NCBI RefSeq assembly: GCF_005281475.1
Contig: NZ_CP040106.1
Location: 873,501 to 937,500 of the forward strand
Source of the DNA: Echinicola rosea
Lineage (GTDB): Bacteria; Bacteroidota; Bacteroidia; Cytophagales; Cyclobacteriaceae
Direction: 5' to 3'
Length of the DNA stretch: 64,000 bases
Part shown: piece after piece, positions 34,896-45,758 of the stretch
Layout of the letters: each line of letters begins with the position of its first letter
Numbering within the stretch: position 1 is the first letter of the stretch
Made by a program: the position numbers and the translations under genes
The notes under the pieces: model-generated
What the model was told of the DNA's origin: nothing
Seen by the model: only the letters and a program-made list of their open reading frames with translations
The model's database searches: none

Positions 34896-35343
34896 CTTTT
34901 CAATGGGTTCAGAGGATATGTTTTGCAGGCAAAATCTGGGTGACTCTACGTAAGTAACAGGTACTATTGGGTCATTAGGTCAACTTATTTTTTCATTGAA
35001 TAGTTGCAAACAAGAACCTTTACTTGGGCCAAAGCAAAAAGCAGCCGTCACCAATAGCGGCTCCCTCTAATTCTACCAAGCATCCTGTAAACCTCAGCGC
35101 ATCTGCATTGGGTGGCAATCTGATAAACTCCCCCACGATACGGTAGGTAATTTGACCGGTGAGGATTCATTTGAAGGTTGCTAAACTGTGCCTTATTTCT
35201 AGAAAGACGGCCAGCGGCACAGGTGATCCTTGACGTACACAAAAGTCGTTTCCTCCAAAACCCTTAAATGCTTTTGATCCGAGGATGCCAGTTATTGTGC
35301 ACCAGAATCTACAGCTTTTTTATAACTTGCAGCTTGAAAGGCA
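34896..35343. other. Gene-free interval upstream of mfd
   Basis: 448 bp with no supported gene. GCCAGCGGCAC at 35210-35220 is the reverse complement of the REP-like core found at 58808-58897. Otherwise nothing specific; a 64-codon frame at 35048-35242 on the minus strand is low-complexity in Arg/Cys and not believed. Confidence 0.4.
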
Positions 35344-38300
35344 ATGTCCGGTTATCTTCCTAAACAAGAACAATTTATTTTGGAAAAGAAAGCATTTCTC
35401 ACCCTTTACGAGCAAGATTCCTATATCAAAACAGTGGCCAAGGCTATTCAGGCCTCGGCAAGTAGCAACTTCGCTTTTAAGGGCATTTCAGGTAGCATGG
35501 ACATGGTCCTGTTGGCTGCCCTTATAAATCTCCGAAAAAGCAGCCACCTGATCATCGCGCATGATAAAGAAGAAGCAGCCTATCTGGCAAGTGACCTTAG
35601 TAGCCTCCTTGAAAAAGTAACACCCCATGTGTTTCCATCCTCCTACAAGCGCCCATATCAGCACGAAGAAGTGGACAATGCCAATGTACTGATGCGTGCA
35701 GAGATTCTAAGCAAAGTACTCTCAAAGGAAAACGAGATGGAAGTGATCGTTTCTTACCCCGAGGCCCTTTACGAAAAAGTCATCAACAAAAAGTCCCTTC
35801 AAGAAAACACCTTCACCGCTAAAGTGGGCGAAAAAGTGGACACTGAGTTTATTGCCGAGCTGCTTAGCACCTATGATTTCGAAAAAACGGATTTTGTGTA
35901 CGAGCCTGGTCAGTTTGCCATACGCGGTGGCATCATCGATGTATTCTCTTTTGCCCATGATTCCCCGTACCGTATAGAGCTCTTTGGCAAAGAAATAGAG
36001 AGCATCAGGACTTTTGACACCGAAAGCCAGTTATCTCAGGAAGAGCTTGGTCACATCAGCATCATCCCCAATGTACAGACCAAGCTGATGCAAGAGGTAC
36101 GGCAGTCCTTCACCGACTTCATGCCAAAAGAAACCTGCGTATGGATAAAAGATCTGCAGTTTACCATGGATATGCTGGACAATGCTTTCGATAAGGCCAA
36201 CCAGCATTTTGAAAAGATCGTCGATCAGACCGGCAACGAGAAATTGGTGTTAGAGCCACAAAATCTGTTTGATGATGGTGCGACTTTCTTGCGGTCCCTA
36301 GATCCGCTGACCAAAATAGAATTTGGCAATCAGTTTCACCTCCCCAGCTCCCAGACATTTGATTTTGACATCAAACCCCAACCTTCTTTCAATAAAAACT
36401 TTGATTTATTGGTGGACAATCTGGTGGACAATGAGCGCAAGGGATTACTGAACATTATCTGCTCAGAAAGTGAAAAGCAGGTGGAGCGGCTACAGAACAT
36501 CTTTCAGGAACTTGACCCTACGTTAAAAGTCCAATCATTGCCCATAAGCATCAGGGAAGGTTTTATAGACCATTCGGTGATGATCGCATGCTATACCGAC
36601 CACCAGATTTTTGAACGGTATCACCGGTATAAGAGCAACAAAAAAGCCAGCAAGACCAAAGCCCTTACCCTCAAAGAACTCAAGACCCTCCAAGCTGGAG
36701 ATTATGTGGTTCATGTGGATTATGGAGTAGGCCGGTTTGCCGGGCTGGAAAAGGTCGAAATAAATGGCAATTATCAAGAAGCCGTACGGCTGATATTTCG
36801 GGATGATGACCTGCTATACGTAAACATCCACTCACTGCACAAGATATCAAAATATTCCGGTCAGGAGGGCACCCTTCCCACCATGTCCAAACTGGGCTCT
36901 CCAGAGTGGGAAAACAAAAAGAAAAAAGTAAAGCGCAAAGTCAAGGACATTGCCAAAGACCTTATCGCTCTTTATGCCAAAAGAAGGAATGCCCAAGGAC
37001 ACCAGTATGCTCCTGACAGTGTCTTGCAGGTAGAACTGGAGAGTTCTTTTATCTTTGAGGACACACCAGATCAGGCGGTGGCTACCGGTGACGTAAAAGC
37101 CGATATGGAAAAACCTTATCCGATGGACAGATTAGTCTGCGGGGACGTAGGTTTCGGAAAGACAGAAGTCGCCATCCGAGCAGCCTTCAAAGCCATCAAC
37201 GACCGCAAACAAGTGGCCGTCTTGGTGCCTACTACCATTTTGGCCATGCAACATTACCGTACATTCAAGGAACGACTGGAAGGTTTTCCAGTGAAGGTGG
37301 ATTATATTAATCGCTTTCGTACTACCAAACAGGTTAAGGAAATCACCAACCAGGTCACTTCTGGAGAAATTGATATCCTCGTGGGCACGCACCGCATTGT
37401 GAACAAGGATGTCCAGTTTAAGGACTTGGGGCTGCTTATAATCGATGAAGAACAGAAATTCGGGGTTAAGGTAAAAGACCAGTTAAAAGAACTCCGTGTC
37501 AATGTCGATGTGCTTACCTTGACCGCAACGCCCATCCCGAGGACCTTGCACTTCTCCCTCATGGGAGCACGTGACCTTTCGGTCATCGCCACACCTCCGC
37601 CCAATAGGCAGCCAGTGACCACCGAGATCCACACATTTGAGGAAGAAGTCATCCGAGATGCGGTTTCCAGGGAACTTCAGCGAGGTGGACAGGTCTTTTT
37701 TGTCCACAATAGGGTCGGAGAAATTGACTCCATCGCCAACCTCATCATGCGGCTGGTCCCCGACGCCAAAGTGGCCGGTGCCCATGGTCAGATGGACGGT
37801 AAGCAACTGGAAAAAGTGATGGTGAGGTTTATTGAAGGTGAATTTGACGTATTGGTATCTACCAACATCATCGAATCAGGGCTGGACATTCCCAATGCAA
37901 ATACCATCATCATCAACAGGGCCCATATGTTTGGCCTCAGTGACCTCCACCAGATGCGTGGAAGAGTAGGCAGGAGCAATAAAAAAGCCTATTGCTACCT
38001 TCTCACTTCACCCATGTCGGGACTTACGGCAGAAGCACGAAAGCGCCTGCAAACCCTCGAGGAGTTTTCTGATCTGGGGGATGGCTTCAAAGTGGCCATG
38101 AGAGACTTGGACATCCGTGGTGCCGGTAACCTTTTGGGTGCCGAGCAAAGTGGTTTTATCACCGACCTGGGATTCGAAATGTACCACAAAATCCTGGACG
38201 AAGCAGTACAAGAGCTGAAGGAAAATGAGTTTGCCAGTCTCTTTGAGGTAGATCTGAAAGAAAAAGTGAAAGTTTTGGTACAGGACTGTGTGATCGAAAC

Positions 38301-38730
38301 TGACATGGAATTATTGATCCCTGAGGACTATGTCACCAATATTTCCGAAAGGCTAAACCTATATTCCAAACTGGACAATATCAAAACAGAAGAAGAGCTG
38401 GCCAAATTTGCCCATTCTGTTTTGGATCGCTTTGGCCCGATCCCAGCGGCAGTGGAAGACCTTTTTGAAACCGTCCGCTTACGCTGGTATGCAGAAAGGC
38501 TGGGCTTTGAAAAGCTGGTCCTCAAGAATGGCCAGATGAAATGCTACTTCGTACCTAGCACCAGGGAAAGCTATTTTAAATCGGATATTTTTGGAAATAT
38601 TATTCGATTTATTCAAGGTCATGGCAAGTTCTGTAAAATAAAAGAACATAAAAATCGTTTAATTCTTACCATTGGTGGCATCAAATCCGTAGAGAAGGCC
38701 AAGCAATGGCTAAGCGAAATGAGCACTTAA
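35344..38730 (+). CDS. mfd: Transcription-repair coupling factor Mfd
   Basis: 1128 residues. Mfd releases RNA polymerase stalled at DNA lesions and recruits UvrA. Domains in order: UvrB-like N-terminal region (about 1-330), the polymerase-interacting domain (about 440-510, LQAGDYVVHVDYGVGRFAGLEKV), the RecG-like helicase with Walker A CGDVGFGKTEVA (about 599-610), DEEQKFGVKVKDQL as motif II and TATPIPRTLHFSLMGARDLSVI, then motif VI (HQMRGRVGRSNKKAYCYLL) and the C-terminal TRCF domain (from about 950). Length is normal. The chosen ATG gives an N-terminus slightly longer than some relatives. It is transcribed alone, with gldJ starting 170 bp later. Confidence 0.96.
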   Translation: MSGYLPKQEQFILEKKAFLTLYEQDSYIKTVAKAIQASASSNFAFKGISGSMDMVLLAALINLRKSSHLIIAHDKEEAAYLASDLSSLLEKVTPHVFPSSYKRPYQHEEVDNANVLMRAEILSKVLSKENEMEVIVSYPEALYEKVINKKSLQENTFTAKVGEKVDTEFIAELLSTYDFEKTDFVYEPGQFAIRGGIIDVFSFAHDSPYRIELFGKEIESIRTFDTESQLSQEELGHISIIPNVQTKLMQEVRQSFTDFMPKETCVWIKDLQFTMDMLDNAFDKANQHFEKIVDQTGNEKLVLEPQNLFDDGATFLRSLDPLTKIEFGNQFHLPSSQTFDFDIKPQPSFNKNFDLLVDNLVDNERKGLLNIICSESEKQVERLQNIFQELDPTLKVQSLPISIREGFIDHSVMIACYTDHQIFERYHRYKSNKKASKTKALTLKELKTLQAGDYVVHVDYGVGRFAGLEKVEINGNYQEAVRLIFRDDDLLYVNIHSLHKISKYSGQEGTLPTMSKLGSPEWENKKKKVKRKVKDIAKDLIALYAKRRNAQGHQYAPDSVLQVELESSFIFEDTPDQAVATGDVKADMEKPYPMDRLVCGDVGFGKTEVAIRAAFKAINDRKQVAVLVPTTILAMQHYRTFKERLEGFPVKVDYINRFRTTKQVKEITNQVTSGEIDILVGTHRIVNKDVQFKDLGLLIIDEEQKFGVKVKDQLKELRVNVDVLTLTATPIPRTLHFSLMGARDLSVIATPPPNRQPVTTEIHTFEEEVIRDAVSRELQRGGQVFFVHNRVGEIDSIANLIMRLVPDAKVAGAHGQMDGKQLEKVMVRFIEGEFDVLVSTNIIESGLDIPNANTIIINRAHMFGLSDLHQMRGRVGRSNKKAYCYLLTSPMSGLTAEARKRLQTLEEFSDLGDGFKVAMRDLDIRGAGNLLGAEQSGFITDLGFEMYHKILDEAVQELKENEFASLFEVDLKEKVKVLVQDCVIETDMELLIPEDYVTNISERLNLYSKLDNIKTEEELAKFAHSVLDRFGPIPAAVEDLFETVRLRWYAERLGFEKLVLKNGQMKCYFVPSTRESYFKSDIFGNIIRFIQGHGKFCKIKEHKNRLILTIGGIKSVEKAKQWLSEMST

Positions 38731-38899
38731 AATTTGCTTTTATCTTTTCAATTCCCTTATTTGTTATGCTCTTTGGAGTGTTCATTTATGGTGCTTAATG
38801 CTAGTTTAATAAAATGAACGTAAAGTAAAAATATTGTTATATGTCATTATTGATTATATATTAGCAGTATTAATCGGCGAGGAATAAACCAACTTTCAC

Positions 38900-40129
38900 A
38901 TGGTGAAAAGCAACAAAAATATCAACATCATATTTTCGGCATTTTTGATGCTGTCAATGACGTTTTTGGCCTCATGTTCCAAAAACAACGGTCCTACCTA
39001 TGGGCGAAGGACTGCAGGAAATCCCGGAAAAGTCAGTGCCGCTACAGGTGCTGAGTTAAATTTTGATCTGGAAGACACTACTCAATTTACCGTAGTCAAG
39101 CTAAAAGAGCCTGCCAAAGGTCCTAAACTCAAGTATATTCAAGGAGGACGTGCAGTACTCGGGACGCAGGAGCAGGATGTTATGGCTTTCCGCGATAATG
39201 CAGAAAGAACAGTAACCATCGCGTCTTTCTATATGGACGAAACAGAAGTGACCAACTTGGACTATAAGGAGTTTCTCTTTGACATGAGAAAACGCTCCAG
39301 TCCCGATTCGGTAAGGCGGCTGGAACCTAGGGAGGATGTATGGACAGAAGCACTTTCTTACAACGACGTTTACTCCACCTATTATTTCAGACACCCCGGC
39401 TTCAACTTCTATCCTGTAGCAGGCGTTACATGGGAGCAGGCCAATGCCTATTGTAAGTGGAGAACGGCCTACGTAAATGAGCTATATCGTGAAAATGAAG
39501 GCCTTGACTCTACCATGAGCAAAAACATGCTGATCGAGCGAGGTGTGGTATTGCCAAACTACAGGCTACCGAACGAGGCCGAATGGGAATACGCTGCTAA
39601 AGCGATGATCGGCACGCAGTATCTCGACGAAAATCAAGAAAATGGACGTATTTACCCTTGGGATGGTCGTGGTGTCAGAAATCCCTACGACGTAAAGCGT
39701 AAAGGCCGACAAGGCGACCTTTTGGCCAACTTTAAAAGAGGCCGTGGTGACTATGCCGGTATTGCCGGAGGAGTTACCAATGATGGCGACATCATCCCTG
39801 CCAATGTTTACGAATACCCACCTAATGATTTTGGCCTATATAATATGTCGGGCAACATGAACGAATGGGTAGAAGATGTTTACCGACCACTCTCCTATCA
39901 GGACTTTGAAGACCTCAACCCGCTCAGGAGAGATGGCACCAACGATGAAGCAGAAGCTTACAGGACATCCTTAATAGATAATAACTACCGTGTTTACAAG
40001 GGCGGAAGTTGGAGAGATGTTGCTTATTGGTTGTCACCTGGAACAAGACGATTTATGCATCAAGATTCTGCCACAAACCATATTGGGTTTAGATGTGCCA
40101 TGATCTCTGTTGGCGCAGACGATATGTAA
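38900..40129 (+). CDS. gldJ: Gliding motility/T9SS lipoprotein GldJ
   Basis: 409 residues with lipoprotein signal LSMTFLASC (Cys26) and a formylglycine-generating-enzyme-like (SUMF1) domain over about 75-405: GGRAVLGTQEQDVMAFRDNAERTVTIASFYMDETEVTNLDYKEF region, PVAGVTWEQANAYCKWRTAYVNEL, RLPNEAEWEYAAKAM, NMSGNMNEWVEDVYRPL and GGSWRDVAYWLSPGTRRF (each given only in part here as landmarks). GldJ and GldK are both lipoproteins of this fold in the T9SS outer-membrane ring; the GTQEQDVMAFRDNAERT segment and absence of neighbouring gldLMN favour GldJ. An intrinsic terminator follows directly. Confidence 0.82.
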   Translation: MVKSNKNINIIFSAFLMLSMTFLASCSKNNGPTYGRRTAGNPGKVSAATGAELNFDLEDTTQFTVVKLKEPAKGPKLKYIQGGRAVLGTQEQDVMAFRDNAERTVTIASFYMDETEVTNLDYKEFLFDMRKRSSPDSVRRLEPREDVWTEALSYNDVYSTYYFRHPGFNFYPVAGVTWEQANAYCKWRTAYVNELYRENEGLDSTMSKNMLIERGVVLPNYRLPNEAEWEYAAKAMIGTQYLDENQENGRIYPWDGRGVRNPYDVKRKGRQGDLLANFKRGRGDYAGIAGGVTNDGDIIPANVYEYPPNDFGLYNMSGNMNEWVEDVYRPLSYQDFEDLNPLRRDGTNDEAEAYRTSLIDNNYRVYKGGSWRDVAYWLSPGTRRFMHQDSATNHIGFRCAMISVGADDM

Positions 40130-40152
40130 AAATAAAAATTGACTGATTGATG

Positions 40153-40189
40153 AAGGGATGTTTCAAGCATGAAATATCCCTTTTTTTTT
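40153..40189 (+). terminator. Intrinsic terminator after gldJ
   Basis: GGGATGTTTC and GAAATATCCC pair over 10 bp (one G-U) around AAGCAT and are followed by nine T. Confidence 0.88.
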
Positions 40190-40287
40190 AATTTTTGACC
40201 GCTTATCAATTTTACTTTTTGGCCAAGCCGGTTCATCACCCTAGCTATGCTAATTTTTTGTAATTTGCTCTGATAAACGAACAGAAT

Positions 40288-42720
40288 ATGAACCTAAATT
40301 TTCAAACCCTAAGGCACCTTGTTTGCCTGTTGGGCGTAATCTTTCTTTATGGAAGTCTCCATGCCCAAGAAAACAATGGGTACAAAACCCCTCCACAGTC
40401 AATCCAAGACTTGGTCAATGCCCCTGTAACTCCTTCGGTCTATTTCAGCAAGGAGGGCGATATCATGCTCATTCTGGAAAGACCCGGCTACAAATCCCTC
40501 AAGGAAGTGTCCCAGCCCGAATTGCGCATCGGCGGGATCCGTATCAATCCCAAAACCAATGGCCCAAGCCGCTCATCTTCTTACAGCGGCATCACAGTAA
40601 AAGATGTAAAATCAGGTGAGGAAACGCCCATTTCAGGCTTGCCGGAAGATGCTAAAATCAGCGGGATCAGCTGGTCAGATGATGAAGAGCACCTGGCTTT
40701 TGGCATCGTAGGCGATGAAGGCATCAGCCTGTGGGTGGCAGACCTATCCACCAAAACGGCCACACAAGTAACGGATGAAATCATTAACGATGTCTATGGT
40801 ACGGCTTTTACTTGGCTATCCGACCAATCGCTATTGATAAAAGCCACTAATCCAGACCGTGGCCCCATGCCTGAAAAACCGCAAGTACCTTCCAGTCCCA
40901 TCATCCAAGAAACCTCTGGCAATGCTGCCCCCAGCAGGACATATCAAGACTTACTGGCGAATGAATACGATGAGCAACTTTTTGCCTATTTTATGGATAC
41001 GCAGTTGATGATCGTGGACGTGGATGGCAGTACCAAGCCCTTGGGAAAACCCGCCATGATCAAGTCCATGGATATATCTCCGGACGGCCAATACGTTCTC
41101 GTTGAATCTATCCAGCGCCCATTTTCATACTTGGTGCCCGCTTATCGCTTTCCTTACAATGTGGAAGCATGGAGCATCGATGGATCAAAAAAAATCACCA
41201 TCGCTGAAATCCCACTGGATGAAGTACGTCCTACTGGCTTTGATGCTACAGTAACCGGTCCAAGATCCATCAATTGGCGGAAGGATACTCCTGCCACCCT
41301 ATACTGGGCAGAAGCACAGGATGGTGGAGATCCGAAAGTGGAAATCCAAGAACGCGACATTATCTACACCCTGGATGCGCCATTCACAGGAAACAAGCAA
41401 AAACTCGCTTCCACTAGCTTACGGTACTCAAGTATCGATTGGTCAGATGATAATTTTGCAGTGCTAAATGAGCGGTGGTTTGACACTCGACAAGAAAAAC
41501 GATCACTCATCGACCCTTCCCAACCGGAAAAACCAAAAGCAACCTTTATCGAAAGAAGCTATTCGGACATCTATAATGATCCAGGAGATCCCGTAATGAC
41601 GACCAATGAACTGGGAGAATATGTCCTTCTAAGAAATGGAAACCAGCTCTTTATGACCAGTGAAGGCGGCTCTCCCGATGGAAGTATGCCTTTCCTCAGC
41701 ACATTTGATGTAAGCTCAGGCGAGCAGGATATTCTCTGGCGCTGTCAGGCACCTTTTTACGAGGAAGTCGTAAAAGTCTTGGATGACAAAGGCCACAGCT
41801 TCATCACCAGAAAGCAAAGCACGGATATCCAACCAAACTACTGGCTAGTCAATACAAGAAAACGAATTGCTCCGATCCAACTGACAACTTTTGAAGACCC
41901 TTACCCTTCCCTGAAAGGGATACAGAAGGAACTGGTCACTTATACCAGAAATGATGGGCTGAACCTATCTGCTACCATCTATACCCCGGCAGGATATGAT
42001 CCCGATAAGGACGGCAGCTTACCTGTCTTGATGTGGGCTTATCCAAGGGAATATAAATCCAAAGCAGTAGCTGCCCAGGTAAGAGGATCCAAGTACGAAT
42101 TTACCCGGCTGTATTGGGGCACTCCACTGTATTGGGTCACCCAAGGCTACGCCATCATGGACCGAACGGAAATGCCCATCGTAGGTGAAGGAGATCAAGA
42201 GCCCAATGATTTCTTCATTGAGCAATTGGTAGCCAATGCAGAGGCAGCGATAGACTATATCGTGGACAGGGGCATTGGTGACCGGGACAGGATCGCCGTT
42301 GGCGGCCATTCCTATGGTGCTTTTATGACGGCCAATTTACTTTCCCACAGCAACCTATTTGCTGCAGGCATCGCCCGTAGCGGAGCTTATAACCGTACAC
42401 TGACGCCTTTTGGCTTTCAATATGAACAACGAACCTATTGGGAAGCTCCAGAAGTCTATTACAATATGTCGCCATTCATGCACGCTGACAAAGTGAAAAC
42501 ACCAATCTTGCTGATCCATGGCGAAGCGGACAACAATTCCGGCACCTTCCCCATCCAGTCGGAGCGCTATTACAACGCCCTGAAAGGACATGGTGCTACC
42601 GCCAGATTGGTATTCTTACCCAATGAAAGCCATGGATATGCTGCCCAGGAATCCATTATGCATACCTTATATGAAATGAATGAGTGGTTGGACAAATGGG
42701 TAAAGAACAAGGGAAAGTAA
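40288..42720 (+). CDS. Secreted S9-family (prolyl oligopeptidase type) peptidase
   Basis: 810 residues with a signal peptide (LVCLLGVIFLYGSLHAQ, cleavage near residue 28). A beta-propeller fills about 40-560 and the alpha/beta hydrolase domain about 570-810. The catalytic triad is Ser675 in GGHSYGAFMTANLL, Asp748 in HGEADNNSGTFP and His782 in NESHGYAA. The GEADNNSGTFP and TPFGFQYEQRTYWEAPEVY segments resemble the glutamyl-aminopeptidase-like S9D group, so cleavage after Glu or Pro is possible but not certain. Its hairpin terminator is at 42772-42805. It lies between gldJ and a T9SS cargo gene, each with its own terminator or gap. Confidence 0.9.
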   Translation: MNLNFQTLRHLVCLLGVIFLYGSLHAQENNGYKTPPQSIQDLVNAPVTPSVYFSKEGDIMLILERPGYKSLKEVSQPELRIGGIRINPKTNGPSRSSSYSGITVKDVKSGEETPISGLPEDAKISGISWSDDEEHLAFGIVGDEGISLWVADLSTKTATQVTDEIINDVYGTAFTWLSDQSLLIKATNPDRGPMPEKPQVPSSPIIQETSGNAAPSRTYQDLLANEYDEQLFAYFMDTQLMIVDVDGSTKPLGKPAMIKSMDISPDGQYVLVESIQRPFSYLVPAYRFPYNVEAWSIDGSKKITIAEIPLDEVRPTGFDATVTGPRSINWRKDTPATLYWAEAQDGGDPKVEIQERDIIYTLDAPFTGNKQKLASTSLRYSSIDWSDDNFAVLNERWFDTRQEKRSLIDPSQPEKPKATFIERSYSDIYNDPGDPVMTTNELGEYVLLRNGNQLFMTSEGGSPDGSMPFLSTFDVSSGEQDILWRCQAPFYEEVVKVLDDKGHSFITRKQSTDIQPNYWLVNTRKRIAPIQLTTFEDPYPSLKGIQKELVTYTRNDGLNLSATIYTPAGYDPDKDGSLPVLMWAYPREYKSKAVAAQVRGSKYEFTRLYWGTPLYWVTQGYAIMDRTEMPIVGEGDQEPNDFFIEQLVANAEAAIDYIVDRGIGDRDRIAVGGHSYGAFMTANLLSHSNLFAAGIARSGAYNRTLTPFGFQYEQRTYWEAPEVYYNMSPFMHADKVKTPILLIHGEADNNSGTFPIQSERYYNALKGHGATARLVFLPNESHGYAAQESIMHTLYEMNEWLDKWVKNKGK

Positions 42721-42771
42721 GAACCCAGCAAGAAGCCTGATTGCCCAAGAAACTTAAATTCACAGCATCAT

Positions 42772-42805
42772 AAATCCCGCATACTGGTATATGCGGGATT
42801 TTTTT
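42772..42805 (+). terminator. Intrinsic terminator after the S9 peptidase
   Basis: AAATCCCGCATA pairs with TATGCGGGATTT around a short CTGGTA loop and runs into further T residues (seven T in all). Confidence 0.88.
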
Positions 42806-42918
42806 GTAATTTATCAGGGACAAAACAGAGACGAAAAGCCAATAAACACCAAACACATAGCCGAAAAATGTAATTTACCTTTACTTTTGCAAGTATCACC
42901 ATGTTTTTCCCATTTCCT

Positions 42919-45723
42919 ATGAAGCACCATTTACTCCTTATTTTTTTCTTCCTTTCACTACTCCAACAAGCCTTTGCCCAAAACTGGCAAAGAATCAGTG
43001 ACCGGGGCAATGAGCTGACAGACATCCATTGGGTCAATGAAGACGTGGCATTCATTTCCGGAGATCAGATTATGCTCAAGACCACCGATGGGGGGGAAAG
43101 CTGGTCGGAAATGTCCATGCCCTTGGAGACTAAACTGCTTTCCGTAGATTTCCAAAATCACCAAACTGGTGCAATGGCTGGAGAAAACGGAGCACTGCTA
43201 CACACCGATGACAGTGGCCAGTCCTGGAAGATCATCAACTTAAATACCACTGAAGATATACTGTCAGTAAACTACCTTTCCGAAGATGACATTTGGATAG
43301 CAGGCACATCGGGTACCTTACAGCACTCTTCAAATGGCGGAGATGCGTGGGCATCGGTCACATTGGGGATCACTGCTGATATCAACACGCTCTTCTTCAC
43401 AGACAATAAGGTCGGCTATTTGGGCACTTCCTCTGGAGCCATTTACAAGACCTCAGATGGAGGACAGACTTGGCAGCCGGTCACCTTACCTGTCAGTACC
43501 GCTGTAAACGACCTCTACTTCGTCAATGACACGACCGGCTATGCGGTGGGCGATAACGGGCTCATCTTAAAGACGATTGACGCAGGAGACAACTGGGCCT
43601 TTGTCCAAAGTGGCACCAATTACAACTATATGCAGGTAGCCTTTAACAGGGACAACCCTGACACCGGGATCGTCGTAGGAGAAGAAGGCATTGTCCTGTT
43701 TACCAATAATGCCGGGCTGACCTTCGTCGTCCGAAACAGCCGTACTACAGAGGACATTAAAAGTATCGACTACAAGCAAAGCACCAACACGGTCTTTGCC
43801 GTGGCTGATGCCGGAACAATCCTCCGATCCACCAATTCAGGAAATTCGTGGACATCTCTATTTGCAGGCAATCCCAACGATTTTTTGGCGACGGATTTTG
43901 TAAGCGATAGTCGTGGCTATATTGCTGGCAAAGAAGCCGTAATTTTACGGACAACCAACAGCGGCAATTCCTTTACTGACTATTCCCGTCCGTTGGCAAC
44001 AGATTTTCATGACATCACATTTGTATCCAATGCTTTCGGTTATGTGGCCGGTAATGGTGGGACGGTCTTGAACACCACCAATTCTGGAGGAGCTTGGACG
44101 GCCCTAAACCCCAAAACTGAAAAAGACATTTTCGGCCTGTATTTCGCTGATACTGACACAGGGTACATTGTCGGCGAAAATGGGTACTTCGCCAAAACCG
44201 AAAATCGTGGTGTCAACTGGATCACCATCAATGCGGGTAATGAATCGTTCGACTATCATGACATCGATTTTTTTGAAAATGGCCCTGGAATTATTATCGG
44301 TGAAAGTGGACATGTATTTAGAAATTCCGGTGTAGATGATGATTGGCAAGAAATTTCCCTTGGCACCTCCCAAAACTTAAACGGCATTTTCATGATCAAT
44401 GCGACCATTGCCATCATGGTCGGTGACAATGGCAGCGCCTATATAACAGAAGACCAAGGAGGCAGCTGGAAACAGCTTAGCACCAACACCACCCAAAACC
44501 TTCGTGATGTAGCCTTTTTGGACAGCTTGACAGGATTCATTGTGGGTGATGGAGGCTTGCTCCTGGAAACGAATGACCAAGGAAAAAGCTGGAAACAAGT
44601 TGAGACCGAAACTTATCAGGACTTTACATCAATAAGCTTTGGTGATGTCAATACCGGCTATGCGGTAGGGGGATTTGGGATGATCTATCAATACAGCTGT
44701 GAAGTTCCCACCGCCACGGGCACCATCAGTGGACAAGCCAATATTTGCCTAAGCCAACAGATCTACACGGTAGAAAATAACGAAAATGAAGACCTGGTCT
44801 ATGAATGGCGTGTGGATGGCGGCAGGATCATTGAAGGGCAAGGATCAGACCAAATAGTAGTCCAGTGGGAAAGCCCTGGACGGAATGGCGTATTGGTAAA
44901 AAGCCAAAATGTTTGCGGAGATGGCCCCACAGCAGCACTGGAGGTCACCGTCTCCACCACCCCGGAAAAGGTACCTGGCATCGCCGGAAATGGAATTGCC
45001 TGTCTAGAAACTGTCAGCAATTATGAAGTAGATTCCATACCGGGAATGGAATATATCTGGACAGCACATAACGGAATCGTTCAATCAGGCCAAGGCACCG
45101 CACATGTCTCTATCTCTTGGGAAGCAGAAGGAGCACAACAGCTAAGTGTAACCCCAAAAAATGCATGTGGAGAAGCCACTGCCACCACTAAAACGATCAC
45201 CGTATCCTATGCGCCGGACCAACCAGATGCTATCATCGGATTGGCCCAAGTCGGGCTGGAAGAGCAGTCCTATGAAGTGACTGCCGTAGATGGTGTAAAT
45301 TACCAATGGTCCACCCCAGGAGGAAGCGTTATCTCCGGTCAAGGCACTCATGCGGTCACTGTGAACTGGGAAAAAGAGGGTGATTTTCTGCTGGAAGTCA
45401 CGCCGAGCAACAGCTGTAATGATGGCACTTCCCAGCAGCTTGCCGTCAACGTAAACCTCATTACAGGTATTGAAAAAGAAGCTGAAAAAAACCACATTAA
45501 AATCTATCCAAATCCATCCAGTGGAAATATCCACATTAACGTAAAAGGAGCAGGGACAGTCAGGAAAATTAGCGTGATGGACCCGACGGGCAAATATTTA
45601 CGAAAAATAACCCCTCATCCTGGTATATTCGATTTTGACATCGAAAATTTACCAACTGGCTTGTGGTTAATTGAGGTAGAAACCACAGCAGGAAAGACAG
45701 TGGATAAAGTGTGGATAAAGTAA
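42919..45723 (+). CDS. YCF48/BNR-repeat secreted protein with T9SS sorting domain
   Basis: 934 residues from the ATG at 42919, which gives the signal peptide MKHHLLLIFFFLSLLQQAFA; an ATG six codons earlier is also possible. About 600 residues of YCF48-like repeats follow, each about 42-45 residues with the refrain D-x-G-x-S-W followed by F-x-x-x-x-x-G-Y-x-V-G (for example TTDGGESWSEM, KTSDGGQTWQPV, ETNDQGKSWKQV), a likely beta-propeller. Three PKD/Ig-like modules rich in Cys, W and GQG lie at about 610-850. The C-terminal 80 residues are a type A T9SS domain (KIYPNPSSGNIHINV ... LPTGLWLIEVETTAGKTVDKVWIK). Function beyond surface or secreted display is unknown. Confidence 0.92.
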   Translation: MKHHLLLIFFFLSLLQQAFAQNWQRISDRGNELTDIHWVNEDVAFISGDQIMLKTTDGGESWSEMSMPLETKLLSVDFQNHQTGAMAGENGALLHTDDSGQSWKIINLNTTEDILSVNYLSEDDIWIAGTSGTLQHSSNGGDAWASVTLGITADINTLFFTDNKVGYLGTSSGAIYKTSDGGQTWQPVTLPVSTAVNDLYFVNDTTGYAVGDNGLILKTIDAGDNWAFVQSGTNYNYMQVAFNRDNPDTGIVVGEEGIVLFTNNAGLTFVVRNSRTTEDIKSIDYKQSTNTVFAVADAGTILRSTNSGNSWTSLFAGNPNDFLATDFVSDSRGYIAGKEAVILRTTNSGNSFTDYSRPLATDFHDITFVSNAFGYVAGNGGTVLNTTNSGGAWTALNPKTEKDIFGLYFADTDTGYIVGENGYFAKTENRGVNWITINAGNESFDYHDIDFFENGPGIIIGESGHVFRNSGVDDDWQEISLGTSQNLNGIFMINATIAIMVGDNGSAYITEDQGGSWKQLSTNTTQNLRDVAFLDSLTGFIVGDGGLLLETNDQGKSWKQVETETYQDFTSISFGDVNTGYAVGGFGMIYQYSCEVPTATGTISGQANICLSQQIYTVENNENEDLVYEWRVDGGRIIEGQGSDQIVVQWESPGRNGVLVKSQNVCGDGPTAALEVTVSTTPEKVPGIAGNGIACLETVSNYEVDSIPGMEYIWTAHNGIVQSGQGTAHVSISWEAEGAQQLSVTPKNACGEATATTKTITVSYAPDQPDAIIGLAQVGLEEQSYEVTAVDGVNYQWSTPGGSVISGQGTHAVTVNWEKEGDFLLEVTPSNSCNDGTSQQLAVNVNLITGIEKEAEKNHIKIYPNPSSGNIHINVKGAGTVRKISVMDPTGKYLRKITPHPGIFDFDIENLPTGLWLIEVETTAGKTVDKVWIK

Positions 45724-45758
45724 TCGAATTTTGGTTGATTTTATCAAAAAAACAAAAA

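Noticed and set aside
35048..35242. 64-codon minus-strand frame upstream of mfd
   Set aside because: Arg/Cys-rich low-quality composition and a REP-like core inside.
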